Part shown: piece by piece, positions 1 through 7,704 of the stretch
How the letters are laid out: each line of letters opens with the position of its first letter
Numbering within the stretch: position 1 is the stretch's first letter
The notes under the pieces: model-generated
The model's input: the letters and a program-made list of their open reading frames with translations, nothing else
Told to the model about the DNA's origin: nothing
Database searches by the model: none
From: Mycobacterium sp. DL440
Lineage (GTDB): Bacteria > Actinomycetota > Actinomycetes > Mycobacteriales > Mycobacteriaceae
Direction of reading: 5' to 3'
DNA: 64,000 bases
Assembly (NCBI RefSeq): GCF_011745145.1
Contig: NZ_CP050191.1
Span: forward strand, 3,382,704-3,446,703
Made by a program: the position numbers and the translations under genes

Positions 1-861
1 CACCGACAGGTCCGTCACTCCGGCATCGGCGAACTGCTTGAATCGCTTCAGGATTGATTCCTCGTCGCCCGCAGCGAGCAGATCGCCGACGTTGCGGGCC
101 TCGCCGCGGTCCAGCAGCCGCTGGTAGTTGGGCGAGGTCTCGGCTTCGGCGAGGACACGGTTGGCCCGGTCCTTGGCTTCCTCGATCTCGGAGTTGGCGC
201 ACAGCGTGACCGGGATGCCTGCGACGATGCGTGGCGCGGGCTTACCGGCTTCGGCGGCGGCCTTGTTGATCTTCGGGGCGATGTGCTCGCCGATCGCCTT
301 CTCGTCGGCCATCCACAACGAGGTCCCGTCGGCGTGCTCGCCGGCGATCTGCAGCATCACCGGGCCCAGTGCCGACACCAGCACCGGCATCGGGGTGTCG
401 GCGGCAAGCACCGTCGGGTTGTGCACGGTGAAGGAATCGTTCTCCACGTCAACGTCTCCGGGTCCGGAGATGGCTGCGTTCAGCACCTGCAGGTAGTCCC
501 GGGTGTAGGCGGCCGGCTTGTCATAGGGCAGGCCCAGCATGTCGCGGACGATCCAGTGATGCGAGGGCCCGACGCCCAGGGCCAGCCGGCCACCAGAGAT
601 GGCGTGCACCGACAGCGCCTGCCGAGCCAGCGCGATCGGATGCTGCGCTTGCAGCGGCACCACCGCGGTGCCGAGTTCGATGCGCGACGTGTTCGACGCC
701 ATCAGCGCCACCATGCTGAGCAGGTCGAAGTCGTTGGGCACCTGCGGCATCCACGCACTATCCAGCCCGGCCGATTCGGCCCACTGGATGTCGGAGATCA
801 GCTTGGAGACCTTGCGGGCCATATCGCCGCGCTCGGCCCCGATCATCACACCAAGGCGCAT
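1..861 (-). CDS. LLM-class F420-dependent oxidoreductase (3' truncated by window edge)
   Basis: The minus-strand frame is open for 287 codons from ATG at 861 to the window edge, so the C-terminus is missing. The start MRLGVMIGAE and the internal stretches VPLQAQHPIALA and RLALGVGPSHHW are typical of luciferase-like TIM-barrel enzymes. I place it in the mycobacterial TIGR03564-type subfamily, which uses the deazaflavin F420 to oxidise or reduce small substrates. The ATG lies one base after the stop of the B12-binding subunit gene, so it is the distal gene of the mutase operon. The substrate is unknown. Its position suggests a step in the same acyl-CoA or alcohol catabolic route. Confidence 0.85.
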   Translation of the reverse strand, partial: MRLGVMIGAERGDMARKVSKLISDIQWAESAGLDSAWMPQVPNDFDLLSMVALMASNTSRIELGTAVVPLQAQHPIALARQALSVHAISGGRLALGVGPSHHWIVRDMLGLPYDKPAAYTRDYLQVLNAAISGPGDVDVENDSFTVHNPTVLAADTPMPVLVSALGPVMLQIAGEHADGTSLWMADEKAIGEHIAPKINKAAAEAGKPAPRIVAGIPVTLCANSEIEEAKDRANRVLAEAETSPNYQRLLDRGEARNVGDLLAAGDEESILKRFKQFADAGVTDLSV

Positions 862-862
862 G

Positions 863-1258
863 TCAGCTCGCTTTCTCTGTCAGCGCACGAACATCGGTCA
901 CGAGGGTTTCGAGCGACGTTCCGGTTGGGAACACCGCTGCCGCACCGGCATCGAGGAGTTTCTGCACATCGGACTGCGGGATGGTGCCTCCGACAACGAC
1001 GGCGATGTCACCGGCGTCGGCTGCCCGCAGTGCCTCGACAGTCCGGGTGGTCAGCGCGACGTGCGCGCCGGACAGGATCGAAAGGCCGACCAGCGCAACG
1101 TCTTCCTGCAGCGCGATGGAGACGATGTCCTCGATGCGCTGCCGGATGCCGGTGTAGATGACCTCGAATCCAGCATCACGCAGGGTGCGCGCGACGATCT
1201 TGGCGCCGCGGTCGTGACCGTCGAGACCGGGCTTGGCGACGAGTACGCGAGTAGCCAT
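863..1258 (-). CDS. Cobalamin-binding small subunit of acyl-CoA mutase
   Basis: A 131-aa protein made only of a B12-binding domain. It has the DxHxxG motif (D13, H15, G18; His is the expected lower axial cobalt ligand), the LSILSG strand-loop and the VVVGG glycine pair that cradle the nucleotide tail. ATG 1258 (MATRVLVAKPG) was chosen because the domain begins there; the frame stays open upstream to 1333 without domain sequence. It ends two bases before the ATG of the F420 oxidoreductase gene and starts two bases after the stop of the large subunit gene, so the three genes are co-transcribed. It should pair with the large subunit as a two-chain adenosylcobalamin mutase. Confidence 0.9.
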   Translation of the reverse strand: MATRVLVAKPGLDGHDRGAKIVARTLRDAGFEVIYTGIRQRIEDIVSIALQEDVALVGLSILSGAHVALTTRTVEALRAADAGDIAVVVGGTIPQSDVQKLLDAGAAAVFPTGTSLETLVTDVRALTEKAS

Positions 1259-1260
1259 AA

Positions 1261-2850
1261 CTAGAACACCACCGGCTGCTGAAACTCGCCCCACACCGAC
1301 TTCAAGGTCGACACCATCTCCCCCACTGTGCAATACGCATTCGCGCAGTCGATCAACCGGTGCATCAGGTTGTCATCACCCTCGGCACCCCTGGCCAACG
1401 CGGCCAAAGTCTCTTTGACTGCGACGTCGTCGCGCTCGGCCTTGACCTTCGCCAGTCGCTTGAGTTGTAGATCGCGGCCCTCGGCGTCGAGCTCGTAGGT
1501 GTCGATGTCCGGCGCCGGCTCGTCGGTGACGAATCGATTGACCCCGACCACCGGCCGCTCGCCCGATTCGGTCTCCTGGTGAATCTTGTAGGCCTCGTCA
1601 GCGATCAGGCCCTGCAGGTAGCCGTCCTCGATGCACCTCACCATGCCGCCGTGCTTCTCCAGGTCGTCCATGATCTCGATGATCTTGGCTTCCGTGGCGT
1701 CGGTGAGCGCCTCGACGAAGTAGGACCCGCCGAGCGGATCGGCGACCTTGGTGACACCGGTTTCGTAGGCCAGGATCTGCTGGGTGCGCAGGGCCAGCGT
1801 CGCCGATTCCTCACTCGGCAAGGCAAACGGTTCATCCCACGCCGCAGTGAACATCGACTGCACGCCGCCGAGCACCGCCGCCAACGACTCATAGGCGACC
1901 CGGACCAGGTTGTTCTGTGCCTGCGGCGCATACAGAGACGCTCCACCCGCCACACATCCGAACCGGAACATCGAGGCCTTGTCGGTGGTCGCGCCGTAGC
2001 GCTCCCGCACGATCGTGGCCCAACGTCGCCGGCCGGCACGGTATTTGGCGATCTCCTCGAAGAAGTCACCGTGGGTGTAGAAGAAGAAGGAGATCTGCGG
2101 GGCGAACTTGTCGATCGTCATCCGGCCGCGTTCGACGACGGTGTCGCAGTAGGTGACGCCATCGGCCAGTGTGAACGACATCTCCTGCACGGCATTGGCG
2201 CCCGCGTCGCGGAAGTGCGCGCCGGCCACCGAGATCGCGTTGAACCGGGGCACCTCGGCCGCACAGAACTCGATCGTGTCGGCGATCAGCCGCAGTGACG
2301 GCTCGGGCGGCCAGATCCAGGTGCCGCGCGACGCGTATTCCTTGAGGATGTCGTTCTGGATGGTGCCGGTGAGCTTCTCGCGGGGCACGCCCTTCTTCTC
2401 GGCCGCAGCGACGTAGAAGGCCAGCAGGATGGCCGCAGTGCCGTTGATGGTGAAGCTGGTGCTGATCTTGTCCAGCGGAATGCTGTCGAACAGGATCTCG
2501 GCGTCGGCCAGGGTGTCGACCGCAACACCGACGCGGCCGACTTCCTCACCGTATTCTTCGTCATCGGAGTCATAGCCGCACTGGGTGGGCAGGTCCAGCG
2601 CCACCGACAGGCCCGTCCCACCCTGATCGAGCAGGTAGCGGTACCGGCGGTTGGATTCCTCAGCGGTGCCGAAGCCCGAATACTGCCGGAAGGTCCAGGT
2701 CTTCCCGCGGTAGCCGGAGGCGAAGTTGCCGCGGGTGAAGGGATAGGTCCCGGGGGCAGGCGGCTCGACCGCGCGGTCGCTCGGCCCATAAACGGGCGCC
2801 AGCGGGATGCCGGACGGAGTCTCCACCGGAGGGACGTCTTGCTCGCTCAT
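1261..2850 (-). CDS. Acyl-CoA mutase large (substrate-binding) subunit
   Basis: This 529-aa protein covers the TIM-barrel domain of methylmalonyl-CoA mutase-family enzymes but lacks the fused C-terminal B12 domain, which the next gene supplies. Family landmarks are YSGFGTAEESN (57-66), the GTIQNDILKE stretch and the SVAGAH loop with His212. Tyr57 and Arg175 (SRGTWIWPP) stand where methylmalonyl-CoA mutase has its carboxylate-contacting Tyr89 and Arg207. Isobutyryl- and 2-hydroxyisobutyryl-CoA mutases carry other residues there. The split architecture resembles IcmA/HcmA, while the pocket residues resemble the methylmalonyl type. The substrate is therefore open: a dicarboxylic-type acyl-CoA is favoured by inference only. 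A 28-bp repeat lies 13 bases upstream of the ATG. Confidence 0.85.
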   Translation of the reverse strand: MSEQDVPPVETPSGIPLAPVYGPSDRAVEPPAPGTYPFTRGNFASGYRGKTWTFRQYSGFGTAEESNRRYRYLLDQGGTGLSVALDLPTQCGYDSDDEEYGEEVGRVGVAVDTLADAEILFDSIPLDKISTSFTINGTAAILLAFYVAAAEKKGVPREKLTGTIQNDILKEYASRGTWIWPPEPSLRLIADTIEFCAAEVPRFNAISVAGAHFRDAGANAVQEMSFTLADGVTYCDTVVERGRMTIDKFAPQISFFFYTHGDFFEEIAKYRAGRRRWATIVRERYGATTDKASMFRFGCVAGGASLYAPQAQNNLVRVAYESLAAVLGGVQSMFTAAWDEPFALPSEESATLALRTQQILAYETGVTKVADPLGGSYFVEALTDATEAKIIEIMDDLEKHGGMVRCIEDGYLQGLIADEAYKIHQETESGERPVVGVNRFVTDEPAPDIDTYELDAEGRDLQLKRLAKVKAERDDVAVKETLAALARGAEGDDNLMHRLIDCANAYCTVGEMVSTLKSVWGEFQQPVVF

Positions 2851-2863
2851 CAGTGGATAACGT

Positions 2864-2891
2864 ACTTGCTAAAAATGAGAATGCCAATACC
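2864..2891 (+). repeat. 28-bp direct repeat, copy 1 (probable operator)
   Basis: An identical 28-base element (acttgctaaaaatgag...ccaatacc) occurs here and again at 3021-3048, both in the + orientation, in the intergenic region between the divergent mutase and SDR operons. This copy ends only 13 bases from the mutase start codon, so it overlaps where that promoter or leader must be. It is AT-rich against a GC-rich background, which fits a regulator-binding site or promoter core. Confidence 0.7.
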
Positions 2892-3020
2892 GCGTGGTGG
2901 AAATGTGGTGCCTGTACTGGGCAGGGGTGCTCCGACCTGCGCACTGAGGACTGCCGGCGACACCAACGAACAGGTCAGGTGGACGCCGATTCTTCAACCG
3001 CCGCACCGTATGATTACGAC

Positions 3021-3048
3021 ACTTGCTAAAAATGAGAATGCCAATACC
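3021..3048 (+). repeat. 28-bp direct repeat, copy 2 (probable operator)
   Basis: Exact second copy of the element at 2864-2891, 157 bases away and 57 bases upstream of the SDR start codon. The base pattern just upstream is also similar (gataacgt versus gattacgac). Together the copies would allow one regulator to control both divergent operons. No regulator gene lies immediately adjacent. Confidence 0.7.
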
Positions 3049-3105
3049 ATTTGGGTAGGGTTGACACACGGCGCATAGCGGACGCTGCGCTCGACGAGGA
3101 GGACC

Positions 3106-3954
3106 ATGTCCAGCCAGCAGGAGTCATTCACCGATCGCACGCTGGTCGTATCCGGCGGCAGTCGCGGGATCGGGCTGGCGATCGCGCTCGGCGCAGCCCG
3201 CCGCGGAGCGAACGTGGTGCTCTTGGCCAAGACCGCAGAACCTCATCCCAAGCTTCCCGGCACCGTGCACACCGCCGTCGCCGAGGTGGAAGCCGCCGGA
3301 GGCAAGGGAGTCGCGGTCGTGGGCGATGTGCGCAAGGAAGAGGACGTGGCCCGCGCGGTCGAGGCCGCGGTCGAGCACTTCGGTGGCGTCGACATCGTGA
3401 TCAACAACGCGAGCGCCATCTCCACCGACCCCACCGAGGCGCTGTCGGCCAAGAAGTTCGACCTGATGATGGACATCAACATCCGCGGCACCTTCCTGCT
3501 CACCAAGGCAGCGCTGCCGCACCTACGCAAGTCCACCAACGGCCAGGTGTTGACGCTGGCCCCGCCGATGAACATGAACCCCTACTGGCTGGGCGCACAC
3601 CCCTCCTACACCCTGTCCAAGTACGGCATGACGCTGCTGTCTCTGGGCTGGGCGGCCGAATACGCGGACGCCGGCATCGGATTCAGCTGCCTGTGGCCCG
3701 AGACCTACATCGCCACCGCCGCGGTGACCAATCTCGCGGATGGCGACACGATGGCCTCGCAGTCCCGCAAGCCCGAGATCATGGCGGATGCGGCCGTGGA
3801 GATCCTGTCCCGCCCGGCTGCCGAGGTCAACGGTCAGACCTTCATCGACTCTGAGGTACTCACCTCTTCCGGTGTCACCGACCTCTCCCCCTACGGCGGC
3901 GGGGATAATCCGATCATCGACATCTTCATCGACGCACCGGGACAGGGCCTATGA
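3106..3954 (+). CDS. SDR family oxidoreductase, HSDL2-like
   Basis: A 282-aa short-chain dehydrogenase with a nucleotide-binding GGSRGIG (17-23), NNAS (100-103) and a YTLSK catalytic pair (Tyr168, Lys172). The stretches LAPPMNMNP and LWPETYIATAAV closely resemble the HSDL2 type of SDR. At the usual catalytic Ser position this protein has Ala152 (LAPP where HSDL2 has LSPP). ATG 3106 is preceded by a GAGGAGG ribosome site. The last four bases overlap the ATG of the acyl-CoA ligase gene, so the genes are translationally coupled. It probably acts on an acyl-CoA-related hydroxy or keto intermediate; the exact substrate is unknown. Confidence 0.88.
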   Translation: MSSQQESFTDRTLVVSGGSRGIGLAIALGAARRGANVVLLAKTAEPHPKLPGTVHTAVAEVEAAGGKGVAVVGDVRKEEDVARAVEAAVEHFGGVDIVINNASAISTDPTEALSAKKFDLMMDINIRGTFLLTKAALPHLRKSTNGQVLTLAPPMNMNPYWLGAHPSYTLSKYGMTLLSLGWAAEYADAGIGFSCLWPETYIATAAVTNLADGDTMASQSRKPEIMADAAVEILSRPAAEVNGQTFIDSEVLTSSGVTDLSPYGGGDNPIIDIFIDAPGQGL

Positions 3955-5453
3955 GCATCTCGCTACTGCTCGAGATGGCGGTCTCGGGTGGACCCGACCG
4001 CACCGCAATAGTTTCCGATGATCTCCGCCTGACCACCGAGGAACTCAGCGGCCTGGCCGACGGCGGCGCCGGCGTCATCGCAGCCGCCGGAGCCGCCCAT
4101 GTGGCCTATGTCGGCACCGGCGGAGCGCTCCTGCCGCTGCTGCTGTTCGCTTCGGCCCGCGCCGCTGTACCGTTCACCCCGCTGAACTACCGCCTGAGCC
4201 GCGACGGTCTGCACGAGTTGATCGCGCGCCTGCCCGAGCCGCTGGTGGTCGCCGACGCCGAGTACGCCGACGTGGTCGTCGGAGCCGGCAAGCGGGTGAT
4301 CACCTCCGAAGAGTTCCTGGGCGCGGCGCGCACCGCCCAGCCCGCTGCCGAATTCGCCGATCCCGACGCGGTCGCGGTCGTCCTGTTCACCTCGGGCACC
4401 ACCTCGCGGCCAAAAGCCGTCGAGCTCACTCACAACAACCTCACCAGCTACATCACCGGAACCGTCGAATTCGCCTCGGCTGCAGAAGAAGACGCCGCCC
4501 TGATCTGCGTACCGCCCTATCACATCGCCGGCGTCAGTGCGGCCATGTCAAACCTGTACGCCGGCCGGAAGATGGTGTACCTGCGGCACTTCGACGCCGA
4601 CAAATGGGTCGAGCTGGTCCGCACCGAAGGCGTCACCTCCGCAACCGTGGTGCCCACCATGCTGGACCGCATCGTCACCGCACTGGAAGCGGCCGGGCTC
4701 GAGCTACCGACCCTGCGCAACCTCGCCTACGGCGGCTCGAAGGTCGCACTGCCGCTGGTCCGCAAGGCACTGCAGCTACTGCCGAACGTCGGTTTCGTCA
4801 ACGCCTACGGATTGACCGAAACCAGCTCCACCATCGCGGTTCTGGGCCCCGACGATCACCGCGAAGCACTGGCTGCCGAGGATGCGGCCGGTGCTCGGCG
4901 CCTCGGCTCGGTCGGCCAGGTGGTCCCGGGTATCGAGGTGCAGATCCGCGCCGACGACGGCACTGTGCTGGGTGCGGGTGAGACCGGTGAACTGTTCGTG
5001 CGGGGTGAGCAGGTGTCGGGCCGCTACACCGACATCGGATCGGTACTCGACGCCGAGGGCTGGTTCCCGACAAAGGATGTCGCCACGCTCGACGACGGCG
5101 GCTACCTGTTCATCGGCGGACGATCCGACGACACCATCATCCGCGGTGGGGAGAACATTGCCCCGGCCGAGATCGAGGACGTGCTCGTCGAGCATCCCGA
5201 GGTCCGCGACGTCGCCGTCGTCGGCCCCGAGGATCCCCAGTGGGGCCAGATCATCGTGGCCGTCGTGGTGCCCGTCGAGGGCGCCTCCCCCGACCCGGAT
5301 GCGCTGCGCGATCATGTCCGCAAGCAACTGCGCGGATCACGCACCCCCGATCGGGTGGTGTTCCGCGATGAACTGCCCACCAACCCGACCGGCAAAGTCC
5401 TGCGCCGCCAGCTCATCGACGAACTCGCACCGATCTCCAAGGAGTCAGCATGA
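3951..5453 (+). CDS. AMP-forming acyl-CoA synthetase (FadD-like)
   Basis: A 500-aa adenylate-forming enzyme that activates a carboxylic acid with ATP and CoA. It carries the P-loop-like LFTSGTTSRPKAVEL motif, the YGLTETSS adenine site, the TKDVATL hinge aspartate region, GGENIAPAEIEDVL and a C-terminal PTNPTGKVLRR with the catalytic Lys. Length and motif set are complete. It overlaps both neighbours by ATGA junctions (SDR upstream, 100-aa protein downstream), which marks a tightly coupled three-gene operon. The substrate cannot be read from sequence; the neighbouring mutase and SDR suggest a branched or short acid feeding into CoA-ester rearrangement. Confidence 0.9.
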   Translation: MSISLLLEMAVSGGPDRTAIVSDDLRLTTEELSGLADGGAGVIAAAGAAHVAYVGTGGALLPLLLFASARAAVPFTPLNYRLSRDGLHELIARLPEPLVVADAEYADVVVGAGKRVITSEEFLGAARTAQPAAEFADPDAVAVVLFTSGTTSRPKAVELTHNNLTSYITGTVEFASAAEEDAALICVPPYHIAGVSAAMSNLYAGRKMVYLRHFDADKWVELVRTEGVTSATVVPTMLDRIVTALEAAGLELPTLRNLAYGGSKVALPLVRKALQLLPNVGFVNAYGLTETSSTIAVLGPDDHREALAAEDAAGARRLGSVGQVVPGIEVQIRADDGTVLGAGETGELFVRGEQVSGRYTDIGSVLDAEGWFPTKDVATLDDGGYLFIGGRSDDTIIRGGENIAPAEIEDVLVEHPEVRDVAVVGPEDPQWGQIIVAVVVPVEGASPDPDALRDHVRKQLRGSRTPDRVVFRDELPTNPTGKVLRRQLIDELAPISKESA

Positions 5454-5752
5454 TCAAGAACGGCACCCGCCTGCAGAGCCAGGTGTGCGACACCCAGGTC
5501 ATCGTGGTGCGCAGCGCCGACAGCCTCGATGATCTCCGCGCCGGTGGCGTCGCGATGGTCCCCCTCGATGCCGAAAAGGACTCGGGCGCAACCATCGACG
5601 GGGCCTTCTCCGACGGCAATCTGATGGGCAAGCGCTACGTGGACGAGGGTGGCGCCGAGGTGCTCGTCACCAAGGCCGGGGCCGGCACACTGTCAGTCGG
5701 GGCCACCGCGCTGAGCCTCAAAGAGGCCAAGCCGCTTCCTGCCAGCGACTGA
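5450..5752 (+). CDS. Small conserved protein coupled to acyl-CoA ligase
   Basis: A 100-aa soluble protein (MIKNGTRLQSQVCDTQVIVV...) with no membrane segment and no catalytic motif I recognise. It starts at an ATG overlapping the ligase stop by four bases. Its single Cys is at position 13. I recall similar short proteins beside FadD-type ligases in actinobacteria, but no function is established to my knowledge. The strict coupling suggests an accessory or regulatory subunit of the ligase; this is inference. Confidence 0.7.
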   Translation: MIKNGTRLQSQVCDTQVIVVRSADSLDDLRAGGVAMVPLDAEKDSGATIDGAFSDGNLMGKRYVDEGGAEVLVTKAGAGTLSVGATALSLKEAKPLPASD

Positions 5753-5771
5753 ATATTTTCTGCCGAACAGG

Positions 5772-5813
5772 CGCGTAGGTACCCCATTTGACGTGAAATG
5801 GGGTACCTACGCG
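5772..5813. terminator. Strong bidirectional hairpin terminator
   Basis: A perfect 18-bp stem (cgcgtaggtaccccattt and its complement) with a 6-base loop lies between the convergent ligase operon and the minus-strand SDR gene. It is 20 bases past the stop of the small protein gene. Flanking U-rich runs are weak, as usual in mycobacteria. Confidence 0.8.
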
Positions 5814-5826
5814 TCTGCTCGCGCAT

Positions 5827-6564
5827 TCAGGCGTGACGACTGGTCACTCCCCCGTCCACGACGAGTTGCGCGCCGGTGATGAACGACGCCTTCGGTGACA
5901 TCAGGAACGCCACGGCAGCCCCGATCTCATCAGGCTGCCCGAGCCGGCCCAGCGGTGCGGCCTGTTCGAAGCCGGCGCGGATCTCCTCGACGTCCAACGC
6001 GATCTGCAGCATCGGGGTGTGGATGAAGCCCGGGCACACCGCATTGACGCGAATTCCCAACGGGCCCAACTGTGCAGCCATCGACCGGGTCATGCCGAGC
6101 AGGCCGGCCTTGGAGGCGCAGTAGGCCGGGATAAAGGGGTTGGCGGCCAGGCCTTCGATGCTCGAGATACCGACCACGGCGGGCGATCCGCCGTCCTTCG
6201 CGGACTTCTCCAGGTATGGCAGCAGCAACTGCATCAACAGCGCCTGCGCTCGCAGATTCACATCGAGCACCGCGTCCCAGGACTCCTCGGTGTAGGCGCC
6301 CACCGGTTCGGGAAGCACCCGGCCCGCCGCGTGCACCAGACCGTCGATGCCGTCGAGCGCTTGAGCCGCCTCCTCGACGGCGCCCGACAGCGCAGTGGTG
6401 TCACACACGTCGATCACCGCGGAGGGCATACCCAAACCCCCGGCCACATCGCGAACCTCGGGAGCGATGTCCCACAACGCAACCCGCCGGCCGTCCGCGA
6501 TCAGCGCCTCCGCGCTGGCCCTACCGATCCCTGACGCTGCACCCGTCACCACCACACCTGTCAT
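5827..6564 (-). CDS. SDR family oxidoreductase
   Basis: A 245-aa classical SDR. GAASGIG near residue 8 binds the dinucleotide. The HAAG motif, SSIEG with the catalytic Ser, and YCASK with Tyr and Lys complete the active site, and the C-terminus has VDGG before the end. It resembles FabG-like ketoreductases or secondary alcohol dehydrogenases. It stands alone on the minus strand, 54 bases downstream of the phosphotransferase stop and in the same direction, so it could be the last gene of the P450-phosphotransferase transcript. Confidence 0.88.
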   Translation of the reverse strand: MTGVVVTGAASGIGRASAEALIADGRRVALWDIAPEVRDVAGGLGMPSAVIDVCDTTALSGAVEEAAQALDGIDGLVHAAGRVLPEPVGAYTEESWDAVLDVNLRAQALLMQLLLPYLEKSAKDGGSPAVVGISSIEGLAANPFIPAYCASKAGLLGMTRSMAAQLGPLGIRVNAVCPGFIHTPMLQIALDVEEIRAGFEQAAPLGRLGQPDEIGAAVAFLMSPKASFITGAQLVVDGGVTSRHA

Positions 6565-6618
6565 GCCGGACAGGTTAGGGGCTCCGCTGCGATCCGTGGG
6601 CGATTTTGGTTATACCGT

Positions 6619-7704
6619 CTAACCGATGAGATCGGCCAAGGCCTGCGCGGTCTGCAGATCCTCGTAGGCCGCCGAATACCGCTGGGCCAGTGCCAGGGCG
6701 ATGTCCGGGCGCTGCCACAGCTCACCCGCGCTGGCGGTGGCCAGCCAGGTGGTCAACCCGTGCGCCACCGAGGCCCGGTAGCGGAGCCAGATCTCATCCG
6801 CCGACGGCAGCTCATCGGCGGGAAGCTCCAATGCCTCCCGGTAGTCCTCGAGCAACTGACGCTCCGCGATGCGGCGGTCCTCAGTCGTCAGAGCGCCCTG
6901 CAGGAAGTAACCGAGATCAAGCGAGAAGTTGCCTCGGCGAGCCACCTGCCAGTCGAGGAAGCCGACGTCGCCGTCGGGCAACAGCCCTGGAACTATATAG
7001 GTGTTTCCGATATGCGGGTCGCCGTGCAGCAGCGTCTGCGAGACACCGGGTGCAGTGAGGGTGCGGATGAACGGCTTCCAGATCCCCTCCACCAGATGGT
7101 CGATCGTCAGCCCATGCACTGATGCGGGCGCATCGTCACCGAGACGTTCCAGAGCCGCGGGCAACGGCGCCCACTGCATACCGTCCCACGGCTCGAACGG
7201 TTCCAGCCACTCCAGCCCAGGACGGCGCACCCGCGCACCCCAGAACGCGCCGTGCAACCGGGCCAGACCGCGCACGCCCTGGGCTGCCTGCTCCACGGTC
7301 AACGGCCTGGTGGCATCGCGCGGATCGGCGGCGCGGGCGGTCAGATCCTCCATGATCAGCATGAAGTCTTCGTCACCCTCATCGACCGGCGCCGCGTACA
7401 CCGTCGGATGTTCCAGCGGCAGCTCGACTTTGGAGTTGAACAGCCTCGGCTCGTGTAGCAGGCCGCTGGTGTACTTGATCATCTCCTTGTGGTCGGGATC
7501 GACGGCTTTGGCGAACACGGTCTCCGGCCCCGACCCCGACGAGTAGGTGACTGCCAGGCGCGCCCGACGGTTGGTGCCGTCGTCGCGCATATCGATGGTC
7601 ACGCAGTCCACCACCGCGTCGGGGTGGTGGTCGGCCAGCGCTGCGGTCAACCACTCGGGCGTGACCTGGGTCCAGTCCTTGGGGACCGTCAGCGCGGTGG
7701 TCAC
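6619..7704 (-). CDS. Phosphotransferase family protein (APH/kinase-like fold)
   Basis: A 361-aa protein of the aminoglycoside phosphotransferase/ecdysteroid-kinase-like superfamily. The catalytic loop HGDPHIGN and the metal-binding FLDWQVARRG (Asp) are intact, and an N-terminal lobe has MEDL near residue 120. Mycobacterial members often sit with P450 and acyl-CoA genes and probably phosphorylate a small hydroxylated metabolite rather than an antibiotic. Its start overlaps the P450 stop by four bases, so the two are translated together. Confidence 0.85.
   Translation of the reverse strand: MTTALTVPKDWTQVTPEWLTAALADHHPDAVVDCVTIDMRDDGTNRRARLAVTYSSGSGPETVFAKAVDPDHKEMIKYTSGLLHEPRLFNSKVELPLEHPTVYAAPVDEGDEDFMLIMEDLTARAADPRDATRPLTVEQAAQGVRGLARLHGAFWGARVRRPGLEWLEPFEPWDGMQWAPLPAALERLGDDAPASVHGLTIDHLVEGIWKPFIRTLTAPGVSQTLLHGDPHIGNTYIVPGLLPDGDVGFLDWQVARRGNFSLDLGYFLQGALTTEDRRIAERQLLEDYREALELPADELPSADEIWLRYRASVAHGLTTWLATASAGELWQRPDIALALAQRYSAAYEDLQTAQALADLIG

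Noticed and set aside
6619-7704. Aminoglycoside resistance gene
   Set aside because: The fold is APH-like, but context with P450 and the kinase-like sequence fit a metabolic phosphotransferase; no resistance subfamily signature was seen.
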